This document shows positions 16,630-25,385 of a stretch of 64,000 nt of DNA, in pieces. The translations under genes and the position numbers were made by a program. Within the stretch, counting starts at the first letter, position 1; each line of letters begins with the position of its first letter. Under the pieces are notes generated by a model. It was not told the DNA's origin. It worked only from the letters and a program-made list of their open reading frames with translations, and searched no databases. Source of the stretch: Acidobacteriota bacterium (GTDB taxonomy: Bacteria > Actinomycetota > Acidimicrobiia > Spongiisociales > UBA5794); contig JADFQA010000014.1 of the NCBI GenBank assembly GCA_022562055.1, positions 1-64,000 on the forward strand, written 5' to 3'.

Positions 16630-18063
16630 GTGCCACCGTCGTATCACATGACATCTGATGAATTTCGTCGTCACGGGAAACGTATGGTCGATTGGATCGC
16701 CGACTACATGGACTCGGCGGGTGACTACCCGGTTCTCAGCAGGGTCGAACCAGGATGGGTCGGATCACAGCTCCCCGACGCGGCCCCACAACACGGGGAG
16801 TCGTTTGACGACATCATGGACGACGTCGACCGCATCATCATGCCGGGCATCACTCACTGGCAGTCGCCAAATTTCTTCGCTTACTTTCAAGCAAATGTAT
16901 CGGGACCATCGATCCTGGGCGAGCTGTTGTCCGCCGGTCTCGGTGTCCAAGGAATGCTCTGGGCAACCAGCCCAGCTTGCACCGAAGTCGAAACGCGGGT
17001 GCTCGATTGGCTTGTCGACATGATGGGACTACCGCAGGGATTTCTCTCGACCGGCAAAGGTGGCGGAGTCATCCAGGACTCGGCGTCGTCAGCGGCACTC
17101 ACTGCGTTGATCGCAGCCAGAGAGCGGGCAACCAACCAAACATCGAACCGTATAGGCACCATGGGGAACCTCGTGGTGTATGTGTCGGAACACACCCACT
17201 CGTCACTCGAAAAGGGGGTCCGTGTCGCGGGCCTGGGAGACGCACAGCTACGCACTATCAGCGTCGATGCTGACCACGCAATGGATACTGAACACCTGGC
17301 AAAACAAATCGCTGCAGACAGGGCCGCTGGTCTCACTCCGATCATGGTCACGGGCACACTCGGCACAACGTCGTCGAACGCAATGGACTCGCTTTCATCT
17401 ATCGGCGAGATCGCGAACCGAGAAGGTCTTTGGTTCCACGTCGACGCCGCAATGTCCGGAACCGCAATGGTGTGCCCCGAGTTCCGTCATCTCATGAATG
17501 GTGTCGAACTCGCAGACTCGTACTGTTTCAACCCGCACAAATGGATGTTCACTAACTTCGACTGCACAGCCTTCTACGTGAAGGACCGCGGGGATCTCAT
17601 CAATTCTCTGACTGTGCTCCCGGAGTATCTCCGTAACGAAGCCACAGAGTCGGGAGCCGTCATTGACTACCGCGACTGGCAGATCCCCCTTGGTCGCCGG
17701 TTTCGGGCACTCAAGCTGTGGTTCGTCATCCGTCACTACGGTGTCGAAGGAATCCAGCACCACATTCGTGAGCATGTTGCATGGGCGCGATCGTTCGCCG
17801 ACCGCATTGTGATGCATCCCGACTTCGAACTCTCCGCCCCACTCCCGCTTAACCTCGTGTGTTTTCGTCACACCGGTGGAGACGACATCAACCAACACAT
17901 CATGGACACCCTCAACAATGACGGTGAGATGTACCTCACCCACACCAGGCTCAACGACCAGATCGTATTGCGGATGTCTATTGGGGGGACGAACACCACA
18001 GAGTCAAACGTCGTTTCAGCCTGGGAACGCATCGTCGAAGTGACCGACCGGGCTGCCCTGTAA
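16630..18063 (+). CDS. PLP-dependent aromatic-L-amino-acid decarboxylase family enzyme
   Basis: 477 residues. GTG 16630 has GGAG five bases upstream and is preferred to ATG 16648. The group II decarboxylase fold is clear: HWQSPNFFAYFQAN, EVETRVLDWLVDMMGLP, GGGVIQDSASSAAL, the PLP-stacking HVDAAMSG and the Schiff-base lysine in FNPHKWMFTNFDC (Lys304). C-terminal LPEYLRNE and WQIPLGRRFRALKLWFV match DOPA/tryptophan/tyrosine decarboxylases. It probably produces an aromatic amine or acts in a phenylacetaldehyde-type pathway. No transporter is adjacent. Confidence 0.9.
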   Translation: MPPSYHMTSDEFRRHGKRMVDWIADYMDSAGDYPVLSRVEPGWVGSQLPDAAPQHGESFDDIMDDVDRIIMPGITHWQSPNFFAYFQANVSGPSILGELLSAGLGVQGMLWATSPACTEVETRVLDWLVDMMGLPQGFLSTGKGGGVIQDSASSAALTALIAARERATNQTSNRIGTMGNLVVYVSEHTHSSLEKGVRVAGLGDAQLRTISVDADHAMDTEHLAKQIAADRAAGLTPIMVTGTLGTTSSNAMDSLSSIGEIANREGLWFHVDAAMSGTAMVCPEFRHLMNGVELADSYCFNPHKWMFTNFDCTAFYVKDRGDLINSLTVLPEYLRNEATESGAVIDYRDWQIPLGRRFRALKLWFVIRHYGVEGIQHHIREHVAWARSFADRIVMHPDFELSAPLPLNLVCFRHTGGDDINQHIMDTLNNDGEMYLTHTRLNDQIVLRMSIGGTNTTESNVVSAWERIVEVTDRAAL

Positions 18064-18193
18064 CACGCCGTTACACGCCGCCTACCCGTGTTCAGGCATT
18101 GTTCATTATCTGTTCACGGCTTATTTGCTGGTCATTCTCGGCGGTTTCGATACGCTCGAAAGTGTAAGTCAAGGCGTCCAAAGGAGACACAAA

Positions 18194-18556
18194 ATGCGCC
18201 GAATTCTGTCACTTCTCGCAGTCGGAGTCATGGTCGTTGCCATGGCCGTTCCTGCGTTTGCAAGCAAGTCCCCACGCGATGGAAACGGGGATCTTTTACG
18301 CCCCGTCGTGTACGTTGAAAGCCAAGGCCTGTTCTATGACTCGGTCGTTCTGACGGACCTGCCGATGCCGGGCAACTTCCAACAACTCTTTCCTGAGGAT
18401 GGTCCTGACGGCACTCTCCTCACCGAGTTTGGACCTGGTGATCAGGGTTACGTAGGTGGCCGCTGGTGGGTCGACGTAACCGGTGACGGTGTAATGAACG
18501 AGGGCGACGCGTTCTTCCTCTGTCCTCTGCAGGGCCCGGGACGCACTTCGGCTTAG
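18194..18556 (+). CDS. Small secreted protein with Sec signal peptide
   Basis: 120 residues. ATG 18194 follows AAGGAG by seven bases and opens a classical signal peptide (MRRILSLLAVGVMVVAMA then VPAFAS) with cleavage after AFA. The mature domain is acidic and contains WWVDVTGDGVMNEGDAF, which looks like a short calcium-binding (dockerin/EF-hand-like) DxTGDGxxxxGD loop. A single cysteine lies near the C-terminus. A strong terminator follows. Function unknown. Confidence 0.75.
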   Translation: MRRILSLLAVGVMVVAMAVPAFASKSPRDGNGDLLRPVVYVESQGLFYDSVVLTDLPMPGNFQQLFPEDGPDGTLLTEFGPGDQGYVGGRWWVDVTGDGVMNEGDAFFLCPLQGPGRTSA

Positions 18557-18577
18557 CAGTTACACAACCAAACAACT

Positions 18578-18626
18578 GCTCGGACCCGGAGAACCGCAAA
18601 ACGTTTCCTCCGGGTCCGAGCTTTTT
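18578..18626 (+). terminator. Intrinsic terminator after the secreted-protein gene
   Basis: A 14-bp perfect stem, GCTCGGACCCGGAG at 18578-18591 with CTCCGGGTCCGAGC at 18608-18621, followed by five T residues. This is the clearest rho-independent terminator in the window. Confidence 0.92.
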
Positions 18627-18708
18627 GCCCACTAGGGGTTACGCTTCAGATACACGGTGATGATCCACCTCGGAGCCACCAACTGGGGTCTAGGCCTAAC
18701 CTGCACAC

Positions 18709-19650
18709 ATGACAGCAAACGATCCGTCCCATGTCTGGGAACACGTCCGTGGTTGGGCCACGATGCGGTCGTTTGTCTACTACCAGCGCGAGAACTTCCT
18801 TCCACAAGGAATCGTCACCGGTCGAGATGTAGTCGATTACTCCGCGGGCCTAGGAGACCTCTCGTCCTACGCCGCAACGCTCGGGCCGCGAAGTCTGCTC
18901 GCAACCGCACCTGAACCACACGCCCCGCGACCCGCTGCTCTCCCACAACGCGTTCGTTGGCAACCCGGTGTCGGGGCGACGCACATATCCCGCGAACTCG
19001 GCACTTCGTCGGCTGACGTGATCCTTGCCCGCATGGTGATCCAATTCCCGACTGTCGAACAAGACGCTGTTGACGTCGATGCCATCCTCGAGCAGATGCA
19101 CACGGTGCTTCGTGACGACGGCTCAATTGTCGTTACCACCCACGCCCATTTCTCACTACCCCGATTTGAGGGCGACCACTCGCACGTAGCTGACCACCTC
19201 GCAGCGGTTGGTGCCGACGTTGCGCCCCTCATCGACGACTCAAACGGTTTCACCCGCGGTGTAGCCCAGGAAACAGCGGGTCTTATCGAACTGATTCGTT
19301 ACCTCGACTTGCCACCCCGCGAAGGTCCGTTCGGGCGGACTGGTTTTGGCTTGAAAATTCCCATGTTGGTCAATTCGTTTATTCGCGCCGGGTTCGACAT
19401 CACAAGCGTCGAGGTGATCGAACCGTTCACGTTCCCAATCGGGCTGCAAGCTGCCGTCGCCGCCGGCGACTCAGATACTGTTCAGCTCGGGAAACAAGTT
19501 ATGGCGATCAAGCGACGGTATCTGACGTTGCCCGCGGCCAGCGACCCCTATCAGAGACCACACATCCTCGCCTCGATGATCGCCGAGATTCGCAAACTCA
19601 TACCGATCACGACCGTGCCGATTGTTCGCGTCTGTGCCACCAAGAAATAG
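18709..19650 (+). CDS. Class I SAM-dependent methyltransferase-like protein
   Basis: 313 residues. Motif I is a variant (VVDYSAGLGDLSSYAATLG), the acidic-loop region reads SADVILARMVIQF, and the post-motif is TVLRDDGSIVVTTH, as in UbiE-like methyltransferases. The C-terminus IVRVCATKK matches the last strand of the fold. The substrate is unknown. It precedes the mycothiol-type isomerase by one base, implying a two-gene operon. Confidence 0.7.
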   Translation: MTANDPSHVWEHVRGWATMRSFVYYQRENFLPQGIVTGRDVVDYSAGLGDLSSYAATLGPRSLLATAPEPHAPRPAALPQRVRWQPGVGATHISRELGTSSADVILARMVIQFPTVEQDAVDVDAILEQMHTVLRDDGSIVVTTHAHFSLPRFEGDHSHVADHLAAVGADVAPLIDDSNGFTRGVAQETAGLIELIRYLDLPPREGPFGRTGFGLKIPMLVNSFIRAGFDITSVEVIEPFTFPIGLQAAVAAGDSDTVQLGKQVMAIKRRYLTLPAASDPYQRPHILASMIAEIRKLIPITTVPIVRVCATKK

Positions 19651-19651
19651 C

Positions 19652-20347
19652 ATGCAGGATCCGTTCATCACGTCCTTAGAAAACGATGGGCGGCTGATAG
19701 ATGCAGCCCTAGACAGGGTATCGGAAAACGCGGCCGTGCCAACGTGCCCCGATTGGACTGTTCGAGATCTCATCCTCCATTTGGGATCAAAACACATTTG
19801 GGTCGCTGAGCTGTTACGACAGAAGTCCTCCGAAGCGCTGCGACCGTCATCGCACAGCCCGCAGGAGTCGGAGTCTCTCCGTGAGTGGTATCGCAACGCC
19901 AACCAGAGACTCCGCGAAATGCTTGCAGCCACTTCGCCATCTACACCGGTCTGGAACGTCACTGGAGACAACGTTGCCGGTTCGTGGCGGAGGCGTCAGG
20001 CGCACGAAACCGCGATCCACCGCTTCGATCTTGAGCACGTCACCGGTCGAGCAAACGACATTGACGAGATCCTGGCGGAAGCGTTTATGGACGAGTTCGG
20101 ACTCTTCCTACCTTTTCTTCGTGAGTTCCGCGATGCACCTATTCCCGACAGAGACATCGTGCTTTCCACGCCTGAGAGTTCGTGGACACTTGAAGCGAAC
20201 ACCGGCGAGATCACCAACGGCCCGGCGCTCACGAATGCCGATGTTGTCGGATCGGCGAGCGCGCTGGTGCTTGCGCTGTGGGGACGCCCGCAAGACGCCG
20301 ATGTACGGAGCCCGGAGCTACTAAAACGCTGGATTGTCGACTGGTAG
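19652..20347 (+). CDS. Maleylpyruvate isomerase family (mycothiol-dependent, DinB-like) protein
   Basis: 231 residues from ATG 19652, starting right after the methyltransferase stop. The N-terminal DinB-like four-helix bundle has the family pattern VPTCPDWTVRDLILHLGSKH and metal-ligand-like histidines in RRRQAHETAIHRFDLEHV. The C-terminal part (ITNGPALTNADVVGSASALV) matches the SCP2-like half of this family. Such enzymes use mycothiol as cofactor in actinobacteria. An upstream in-frame ATG at 19622 lies inside the preceding gene and is less likely. Confidence 0.82.
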   Translation: MQDPFITSLENDGRLIDAALDRVSENAAVPTCPDWTVRDLILHLGSKHIWVAELLRQKSSEALRPSSHSPQESESLREWYRNANQRLREMLAATSPSTPVWNVTGDNVAGSWRRRQAHETAIHRFDLEHVTGRANDIDEILAEAFMDEFGLFLPFLREFRDAPIPDRDIVLSTPESSWTLEANTGEITNGPALTNADVVGSASALVLALWGRPQDADVRSPELLKRWIVDW

Positions 20348-20361
20348 CAACGGTAACGAGA

Positions 20362-21273
20362 TCACTGCTCGGCGAGTCCCGCAGCCAGTCGGTCAGCCAT
20401 CGCCGCAATGACGGTGGGTCCAACACCGCAGCAGCCCCCGATGTGTGTCGCGCCCTCGTCGACCCACCCGAATACGATGTCCACGATGCGCTCGGTCGTC
20501 AGGTCGCGGCGCTTGCCGCGCGGTGACGGCGCTTCGAACGACCAATCCTCAGGGACGGGCTCGAGCATGTTCGGATATCCACCTGTCGCTACCGGGAGGC
20601 TTGCAACGGACCGGATCGCGGCGGTGATAGCTTCCGGCTCTGAACAGTTGAACAGCACCGTGTCAACACCGAGGTCCTTCATCGCGCTTACGGCTTCGGA
20701 CGCAGGCTCTCCGCTCAAGAGTGCGCCGGATCGGTCACCGCTGAGAACAAACGCGACCCACGTTTCTCGCCCGGTTTCAGTCGCTGCGGTGACCGCTGCT
20801 GTCGCCTCCCGCACACTTGACATGGTTTCGCATAGAAACAAGTCGGGGACGTCGCCCATTGCTTCGACAATGCGCCGATAGGAGAATAGATTTTCATCGT
20901 CGGGTCCGACGAGATCGGGTCGGTACGAGTGACCGAGCGGCGCAAGAGATCCCGCAATACGAACGTCACCAGCGGTATCGCGCGCTTCTTCCGCGAGCTT
21001 CATTGCGGTCTTGACCAAATCCTCTACGCGGTCCCCCAAATCTTCAAGCGCGAGCAGGTTGGGCACGGTCGCGTACGTGTTGGAGCTGATGACATCTGCT
21101 CCAGCTTCGATGAATGACACATGGCACGCACGTACGACATCGGGAGCATCAAGCAATGCAGCAGCGGACCAGATCGTCGGTGGAAGCACCACCCCGGCTT
21201 CCTTGAGCGTGGTCCCCATGCCACCGTCGAGCAATGTGACGCTCGTCAATGGAGAGAGTGCATCGGGGTTCAA
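20362..21273 (-). CDS. mmuM: Homocysteine S-methyltransferase (MmuM-like)
   Basis: 303 residues, TTG start at 21273 with AGGAG five bases upstream. A TIM-barrel betaine-homocysteine methyltransferase type domain: LLDGGMGTTLKEAG at the N-terminus, zinc-ligand cysteines in LFNCSEPEAI and GGCCGVGP. At this length it is the stand-alone MmuM/SAM-dependent type, which converts homocysteine plus S-methylmethionine (or SAM) to methionine, not cobalamin-dependent MetH. It follows an amino-acid ABC importer on the same strand (27-base gap), which suggests the importer brings in its substrate. Confidence 0.85.
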   Translation of the reverse strand: MNPDALSPLTSVTLLDGGMGTTLKEAGVVLPPTIWSAAALLDAPDVVRACHVSFIEAGADVISSNTYATVPNLLALEDLGDRVEDLVKTAMKLAEEARDTAGDVRIAGSLAPLGHSYRPDLVGPDDENLFSYRRIVEAMGDVPDLFLCETMSSVREATAAVTAATETGRETWVAFVLSGDRSGALLSGEPASEAVSAMKDLGVDTVLFNCSEPEAITAAIRSVASLPVATGGYPNMLEPVPEDWSFEAPSPRGKRRDLTTERIVDIVFGWVDEGATHIGGCCGVGPTVIAAMADRLAAGLAEQ

Positions 21274-21300
21274 CTGGACTCCTGTATTCGATCGGAAGGA

Positions 21301-22047
21301 CTAAAGACGGCCTGCGTCAGTGACGCGGCGGAGAAACTGTTGCGTCCGCGGCATTTTCGGGTCTGAAAAGAACTGCGCCGGCGGACCCTCCTCGATGATC
21401 GTGCCACCGTCGAGAAAACACACACGGGTTGCAACGTCTCTGGCGAACCCCATTTCGTGCGTGGCGAATATGAGAGTCATGCCGTCGGTTATGAGGTCAC
21501 GCACAATGCCAAGCACCTCACCGACGAGTTCGGGGTCGAGTGCTGCCGTTATTTCGTCGAGCAACAAGACTTCGGGTTCGGTGGCGAGTGCGCGAACGAC
21601 CGCGACCCGCTGCTGCTGGCCACCGGACAAGCGATCGGGGTACTCGAGAGCCTTGTCAGAAAGACCGAAGCGCTTCAGCAGTTCAACGGCGTGTTCCTCA
21701 GCCTCTTCCTTACTCTTGCCGTGGACGCGTCGAGGACTCAATGTGATGTTGTCGAGGACCCGCATGTGGGGGAACAGGTTGTAACTCTGGAATACGATGC
21801 CTACGTACTGGCGCACCAGGTTGGGATCGGTTTCAGGTCGGGTAACAAGTTCACCGTCAAGATAGATCGCTCCGGCGTCGATACGTTCGAGCAAGTTGAT
21901 ACAGCGCAGGATCGTCGATTTTCCCGACCCGGATGAGCCGATGAGGCAGACAACGTCATGGTTGGCCACGGAAAGATTGATCCCCTCCAGCACCTTTTTA
22001 TCGCCAAAGGACTTATGCACGTTGTCGAGTCTGACGCGATCGCTCAT
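21301..22047 (-). CDS. Polar amino acid ABC transporter ATP-binding protein
   Basis: 248 residues from ATG 22047, which overlaps the permease stop (ATGA). Walker A GSSGSGKST, Q-loop VFQSYNLFPHM, signature LSGGQQQRV, Walker B VLLLDEIT and the switch His in ATHEMGF are all intact. The sequence is of the GlnQ/HisP type. It energises the permease and binding protein encoded upstream, and the operon ends with mmuM. Confidence 0.93.
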   Translation of the reverse strand: MSDRVRLDNVHKSFGDKKVLEGINLSVANHDVVCLIGSSGSGKSTILRCINLLERIDAGAIYLDGELVTRPETDPNLVRQYVGIVFQSYNLFPHMRVLDNITLSPRRVHGKSKEEAEEHAVELLKRFGLSDKALEYPDRLSGGQQQRVAVVRALATEPEVLLLDEITAALDPELVGEVLGIVRDLITDGMTLIFATHEMGFARDVATRVCFLDGGTIIEEGPPAQFFSDPKMPRTQQFLRRVTDAGRL

Positions 22048-22943
22048 TGCAGACCCTTCGTGCGCGCCCGGCGATCGCGAGCGGTGTACCAATCAGCGAA
22101 ACGCGCCACCGGAACGCTGACGATCAAGAACAACAACGCAGCAACAAGCAGACTGGTGTAGTTGAAGGTCCTGGCCTTGTAGATCTCGGCTTGTCGAACG
22201 GCCTCGCGCACACCAAGGACGGAGATGAGTGCAACATCCTTCTGAAGACTGACCAGCCCGTTGAGCAGCGCAGGAACGACGTTTCGGATGGCCTGAGGCA
22301 GAATCGCGAACCGCAATGCCTGCCACTGGCCCAGACCCAACGCCCTGGCTGCGGCTCGTTGCGATTCGTGGACGCTCTCAAGCCCGGACCGATACACCTC
22401 TGCTGTGTACGCCGAATAGCTGAGCACGAGGGCGGTGACACCCCAGAACATTGCGCCGTTCGGCACGCCCGGCAAATCAAGTGCTGGAATCCCGAAGCCC
22501 AAGAGGAACAACACAAGTATGAGTGGGACACCGCGAAACAGGTCGATGTACACGATCGACAATACCCGCAGCGGCGTAAAGGCTGGTCCCCGAAAAACTC
22601 TGAGGACCGCGACCAGTAGTGCAAAGCTGAGGATGAGCACCTCGGCGATCACGAACATTCGCATGTCCAGCCAAAACGCACCCACGATGTCGGGGAAGGA
22701 CAATTTGAAGTGTTCCCAATTCAAGAACTGGTTTTGGACCTTCGGCCAGGCATCCGAATTGACTACGACCACGACGGTCAACACCACGAAAAGCACCGTC
22801 GACCCGAAAGCGACAAGCGCCCCCCGCGATCCAGATTGGCCTAAAAGACCGCTGAACCGGCCCGGTTTCTTACGCGAAACGAACCGCGAGCCGGCAGAAG
22901 TCTTAGAGACTTCTGCCGGTTCACGAGTGTTCGTATCGGTCAT
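22044..22943 (-). CDS. Polar amino acid ABC transporter permease (HisM/GlnP family)
   Basis: 299 residues. After a cytosolic N-terminus and one membrane helix (about 40-62) comes the BPD_transp_1 domain with YIDLFRGVPLILVLFLLGFG and the EAA loop ARALGLGQWQALRFAILPQA that docks to the ATPase. Only one permease gene is present, so it probably forms a homodimer. The gap to the binding-protein gene is nine bases. Confidence 0.93.
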   Translation of the reverse strand: MTDTNTREPAEVSKTSAGSRFVSRKKPGRFSGLLGQSGSRGALVAFGSTVLFVVLTVVVVVNSDAWPKVQNQFLNWEHFKLSFPDIVGAFWLDMRMFVIAEVLILSFALLVAVLRVFRGPAFTPLRVLSIVYIDLFRGVPLILVLFLLGFGIPALDLPGVPNGAMFWGVTALVLSYSAYTAEVYRSGLESVHESQRAAARALGLGQWQALRFAILPQAIRNVVPALLNGLVSLQKDVALISVLGVREAVRQAEIYKARTFNYTSLLVAALLFLIVSVPVARFADWYTARDRRARTKGLQ

Positions 22944-22952
22944 CCCTGACGG

Positions 22953-23804
22953 TTAGGGCTTAATGACAGTGATGTCGCCAGCCTGGTTGAGCCACTGTGT
23001 CTCAATCTTGCCGAGAGTTCCATTCGCATCGAGGGCGTCGAGAGCCTTGTTAACACAAGCAACAAGATCAGACCCCTCCTCAAACAGGAGACCCAGCTCC
23101 TCAGGCGCATTATCAAGACCCGGCAGAATTCCGACGATCTCTGAGCCCTCGATTTCGACCGCAGTGATGTAGTACGCCGACGGCAGATCGAATACCAGCA
23201 CATCAATCTGACCAGCCTCAAGCGCCGACTTGGCGTCAACATTGTCGTCGTACACAGCAGCAGCTGTCGTCGGTTTGATCACATCGTCGATGTAACCGAG
23301 ACTCGTCGTGCCGATCGCGGCGCCAAAACGAAGGCCCTTCAAGTCAGCAATGGTCGCGTTCGCTGGAACGATGCCCGCGCTGAACGCAACAAGCGCTTGT
23401 TTTGCGCTGTAATACGGACGAGAAAAATCGACAATCTCATCGCGCTCAGCGGTTATGGAATACTGCTGAATATTGAAGTCGTAGTCTTTTTCGCCACCAG
23501 CGATGGCCGAGTCAAAATCGGTGCGGACCCATTCGACGTTCGAGATCCCCATTTCGGTTGCGAGTGCATACACAATGGCGCTCTCAAATCCCTTACCATT
23601 GCTGGGGTCGTCGTCTTCCATCCACGGTGGGAACACCGGCTCGCCGGTGGCGACCGTAAGAGTGCCTGCACTCTTCAGGGCTAGGTCCTCGACGCCGCAA
23701 GCGACGTTGTCGCCGGCATCACCCGAGGTCGCGTCGTCCGAACTCCCACAGGCAGCACCCACCAGCGCGAGCACTGCAATGAGGCTAATAAATGTCCTCT
23801 TCAT
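22953..23804 (-). CDS. Amino acid ABC transporter substrate-binding lipoprotein
   Basis: 283 residues from ATG 23804 (MKRTFISLIAV). The lipobox is LVGAAC, followed by an Asp/Ser-rich tether and a type II periplasmic-binding fold (SBP_bac_3): SAGTLTVATGEPVFPPW, FESAIVYALATEMGI, VRTDFDSAIAGGEKDYD and VDFSRPYYSAKQALVA. These are hallmarks of polar amino acid binders. Neighbourhood (mmuM downstream, ahcY divergent) suggests S-methylmethionine, methionine or a related thio-amino acid as ligand; this is inference. Confidence 0.9.
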   Translation of the reverse strand: MKRTFISLIAVLALVGAACGSSDDATSGDAGDNVACGVEDLALKSAGTLTVATGEPVFPPWMEDDDPSNGKGFESAIVYALATEMGISNVEWVRTDFDSAIAGGEKDYDFNIQQYSITAERDEIVDFSRPYYSAKQALVAFSAGIVPANATIADLKGLRFGAAIGTTSLGYIDDVIKPTTAAAVYDDNVDAKSALEAGQIDVLVFDLPSAYYITAVEIEGSEIVGILPGLDNAPEELGLLFEEGSDLVACVNKALDALDANGTLGKIETQWLNQAGDITVIKP

Positions 23805-23863
23805 TCCATTCCTCCACAATCAGGATTGACCACCACTAAACATGCACTGCTTGGTGATGGGAA

Positions 23864-23878
23864 ATACTAAATTAGTAT
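23864..23878. promoter_or_regulatory. Palindrome between the importer operon and ahcY
   Basis: ATACTAA-A-TTAGTAT is a 7-bp inverted repeat around one base in the 132-base divergent spacer. It lies 59 bases from the ahcY start and 59 from the binding-protein start, so one regulator bound here could control both methionine-cycle directions. It also overlaps a possible upstream ATG of ahcY, arguing that the true ahcY start is further in. Confidence 0.5.
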
Positions 23879-23936
23879 GGTCCGTCTTCAGACAAATCCA
23901 CAGACGAGTGGTGTACACACCGCCCCAGGAGTGAGA

Positions 23937-25370
23937 ATGTTTTCAGACTTTAAGGTGGCCGACATCTCCCTCGCCGACTTCGGTCGCATGGAGATCGAGC
24001 TGGCCGAAACCGAGATGCCGGGGCTGATGGCGATACGGGAACAATACGGTCCCGACAAACCGCTGGCTGGAGCGCTTATCGTCGGCTCCCTTCATATGAC
24101 GATCCAAACAGCGGTTCTCATAGAAACCCTCGCCGAACTCGGTGCGGATATCCGATGGGCATCGTGCAATATATTTTCCACACAGGATCACGCCGCGGCG
24201 GCCATCGCCGTTGGAAGCAACGGCACGTCAGAACATCCGCAAGGAATACCCGTGTTCGCCTGGAAAGGCGAAACACTCGACGAGTACTGGTGGTGCATTG
24301 AGCAGACGTTTCGCTGGTCAGAGGGTGTCATCCCTAACTTGATCCTCGACGACGGCGGGGATGCGACCATGGCAGCCATCCTTGGCCAACGGTACGAGGC
24401 AGATGGTTTGGCCGCTGCCGACACGGCCGAATCTCCCGACGAGATCGCCCTGCTTGGGATGCTGACTCGTGTTGCAGAACAAGATGGTGCGTTCTGGAGT
24501 TCCAAGACAGCAGCAATCAAAGGTGTCACCGAGGAGACCACGACGGGCGTGCACCGCCTCTATCAGTTGGCCGAAAACGGGCAACTCCCTTTCCCGGCAA
24601 TCAACGTCAATGATTCTGTCACGAAATCGAAGTTCGACAATATTTACGGCGTGCGCCACTCGGTCGTTGATGGCCTCAACCGAGCTACCGATGTGATGAT
24701 CGCCGGCAAGCTCGCCCTGGTGCTGGGTTACGGCGATGTCGGCAAGGGAGTGGTTAAAGCTCTACATGGGCAGGGCGCGCGAATAGTCGTCACTGAGATC
24801 GACCCCATTTGCGCGTTGCAAGCCTCTATGGACGGCTTTGGTGTCGTACTTCTCGATTCCGTCGTGGATGAGGTGGATATTTTCATAACCGCAACCGGGA
24901 ACAAGGGCATCATCACCCTTGAGGACATGGCAAAAATGAAACACCGTGCAATCGTAGCGAACATTGGACATTTCGACAATGAGATCCAGGTCGAGGAACT
25001 CATGAACCACCCCTCAGTTACGCGACGTAACATCAAGCCGCAGGTCGATGAGTTCATCTTCGACGACGGTCACTCGATAATCCTGCTCTCCGAAGGTCGC
25101 TTGATGAATCTCGGCAACGCAACCGGCCACCCAAGCTTCGTCATGTCGTGCAGTTTCTCCAACCAGGTGCTCGCCCAGATCGAGTTGTTCCAAAACACCG
25201 ATAGTTATGAAGTTGGCGTCACAGTCTTGCCGAAGCATCTCGACGAACTCGTCGCTCGATTCCATCTTGACTCGCTCGGTGTCGAACTCACCGAACTCTC
25301 CAAGGAACAATCCGAATACCTCCAGATCCCGATCGACGGACCGTACAAACCCGACCACTACCGGTACTAA
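23937..25370 (+). CDS. ahcY: Adenosylhomocysteinase
   Basis: 477 residues. ATG 23937 has AGGAG five to six bases upstream and is chosen over ATG 23877, which lies in the operator palindrome. SAH hydrolase cleaves S-adenosylhomocysteine to adenosine and homocysteine using bound NAD. Signatures: [20 protein letters not shown], the first-domain [16 protein letters not shown]-binding [22 protein letters not shown] and the diagnostic C-terminal KPDHYRY. Divergent from the importer-mmuM operon; its product homocysteine is the acceptor used by MmuM. Confidence 0.95.
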   Translation: MFSDFKVADISLADFGRMEIELAETEMPGLMAIREQYGPDKPLAGALIVGSLHMTIQTAVLIETLAELGADIRWASCNIFSTQDHAAAAIAVGSNGTSEHPQGIPVFAWKGETLDEYWWCIEQTFRWSEGVIPNLILDDGGDATMAAILGQRYEADGLAAADTAESPDEIALLGMLTRVAEQDGAFWSSKTAAIKGVTEETTTGVHRLYQLAENGQLPFPAINVNDSVTKSKFDNIYGVRHSVVDGLNRATDVMIAGKLALVLGYGDVGKGVVKALHGQGARIVVTEIDPICALQASMDGFGVVLLDSVVDEVDIFITATGNKGIITLEDMAKMKHRAIVANIGHFDNEIQVEELMNHPSVTRRNIKPQVDEFIFDDGHSIILLSEGRLMNLGNATGHPSFVMSCSFSNQVLAQIELFQNTDSYEVGVTVLPKHLDELVARFHLDSLGVELTELSKEQSEYLQIPIDGPYKPDHYRY

Positions 25371-25385
25371 CGCGAGGCGGCCCGG

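Noticed and set aside
23820-23936. Possible SAH or SAM riboswitch before ahcY
   Set aside because: The conserved cores of those riboswitch classes are not visible; only a small CGTCT/AGACG hairpin and the palindrome are present.
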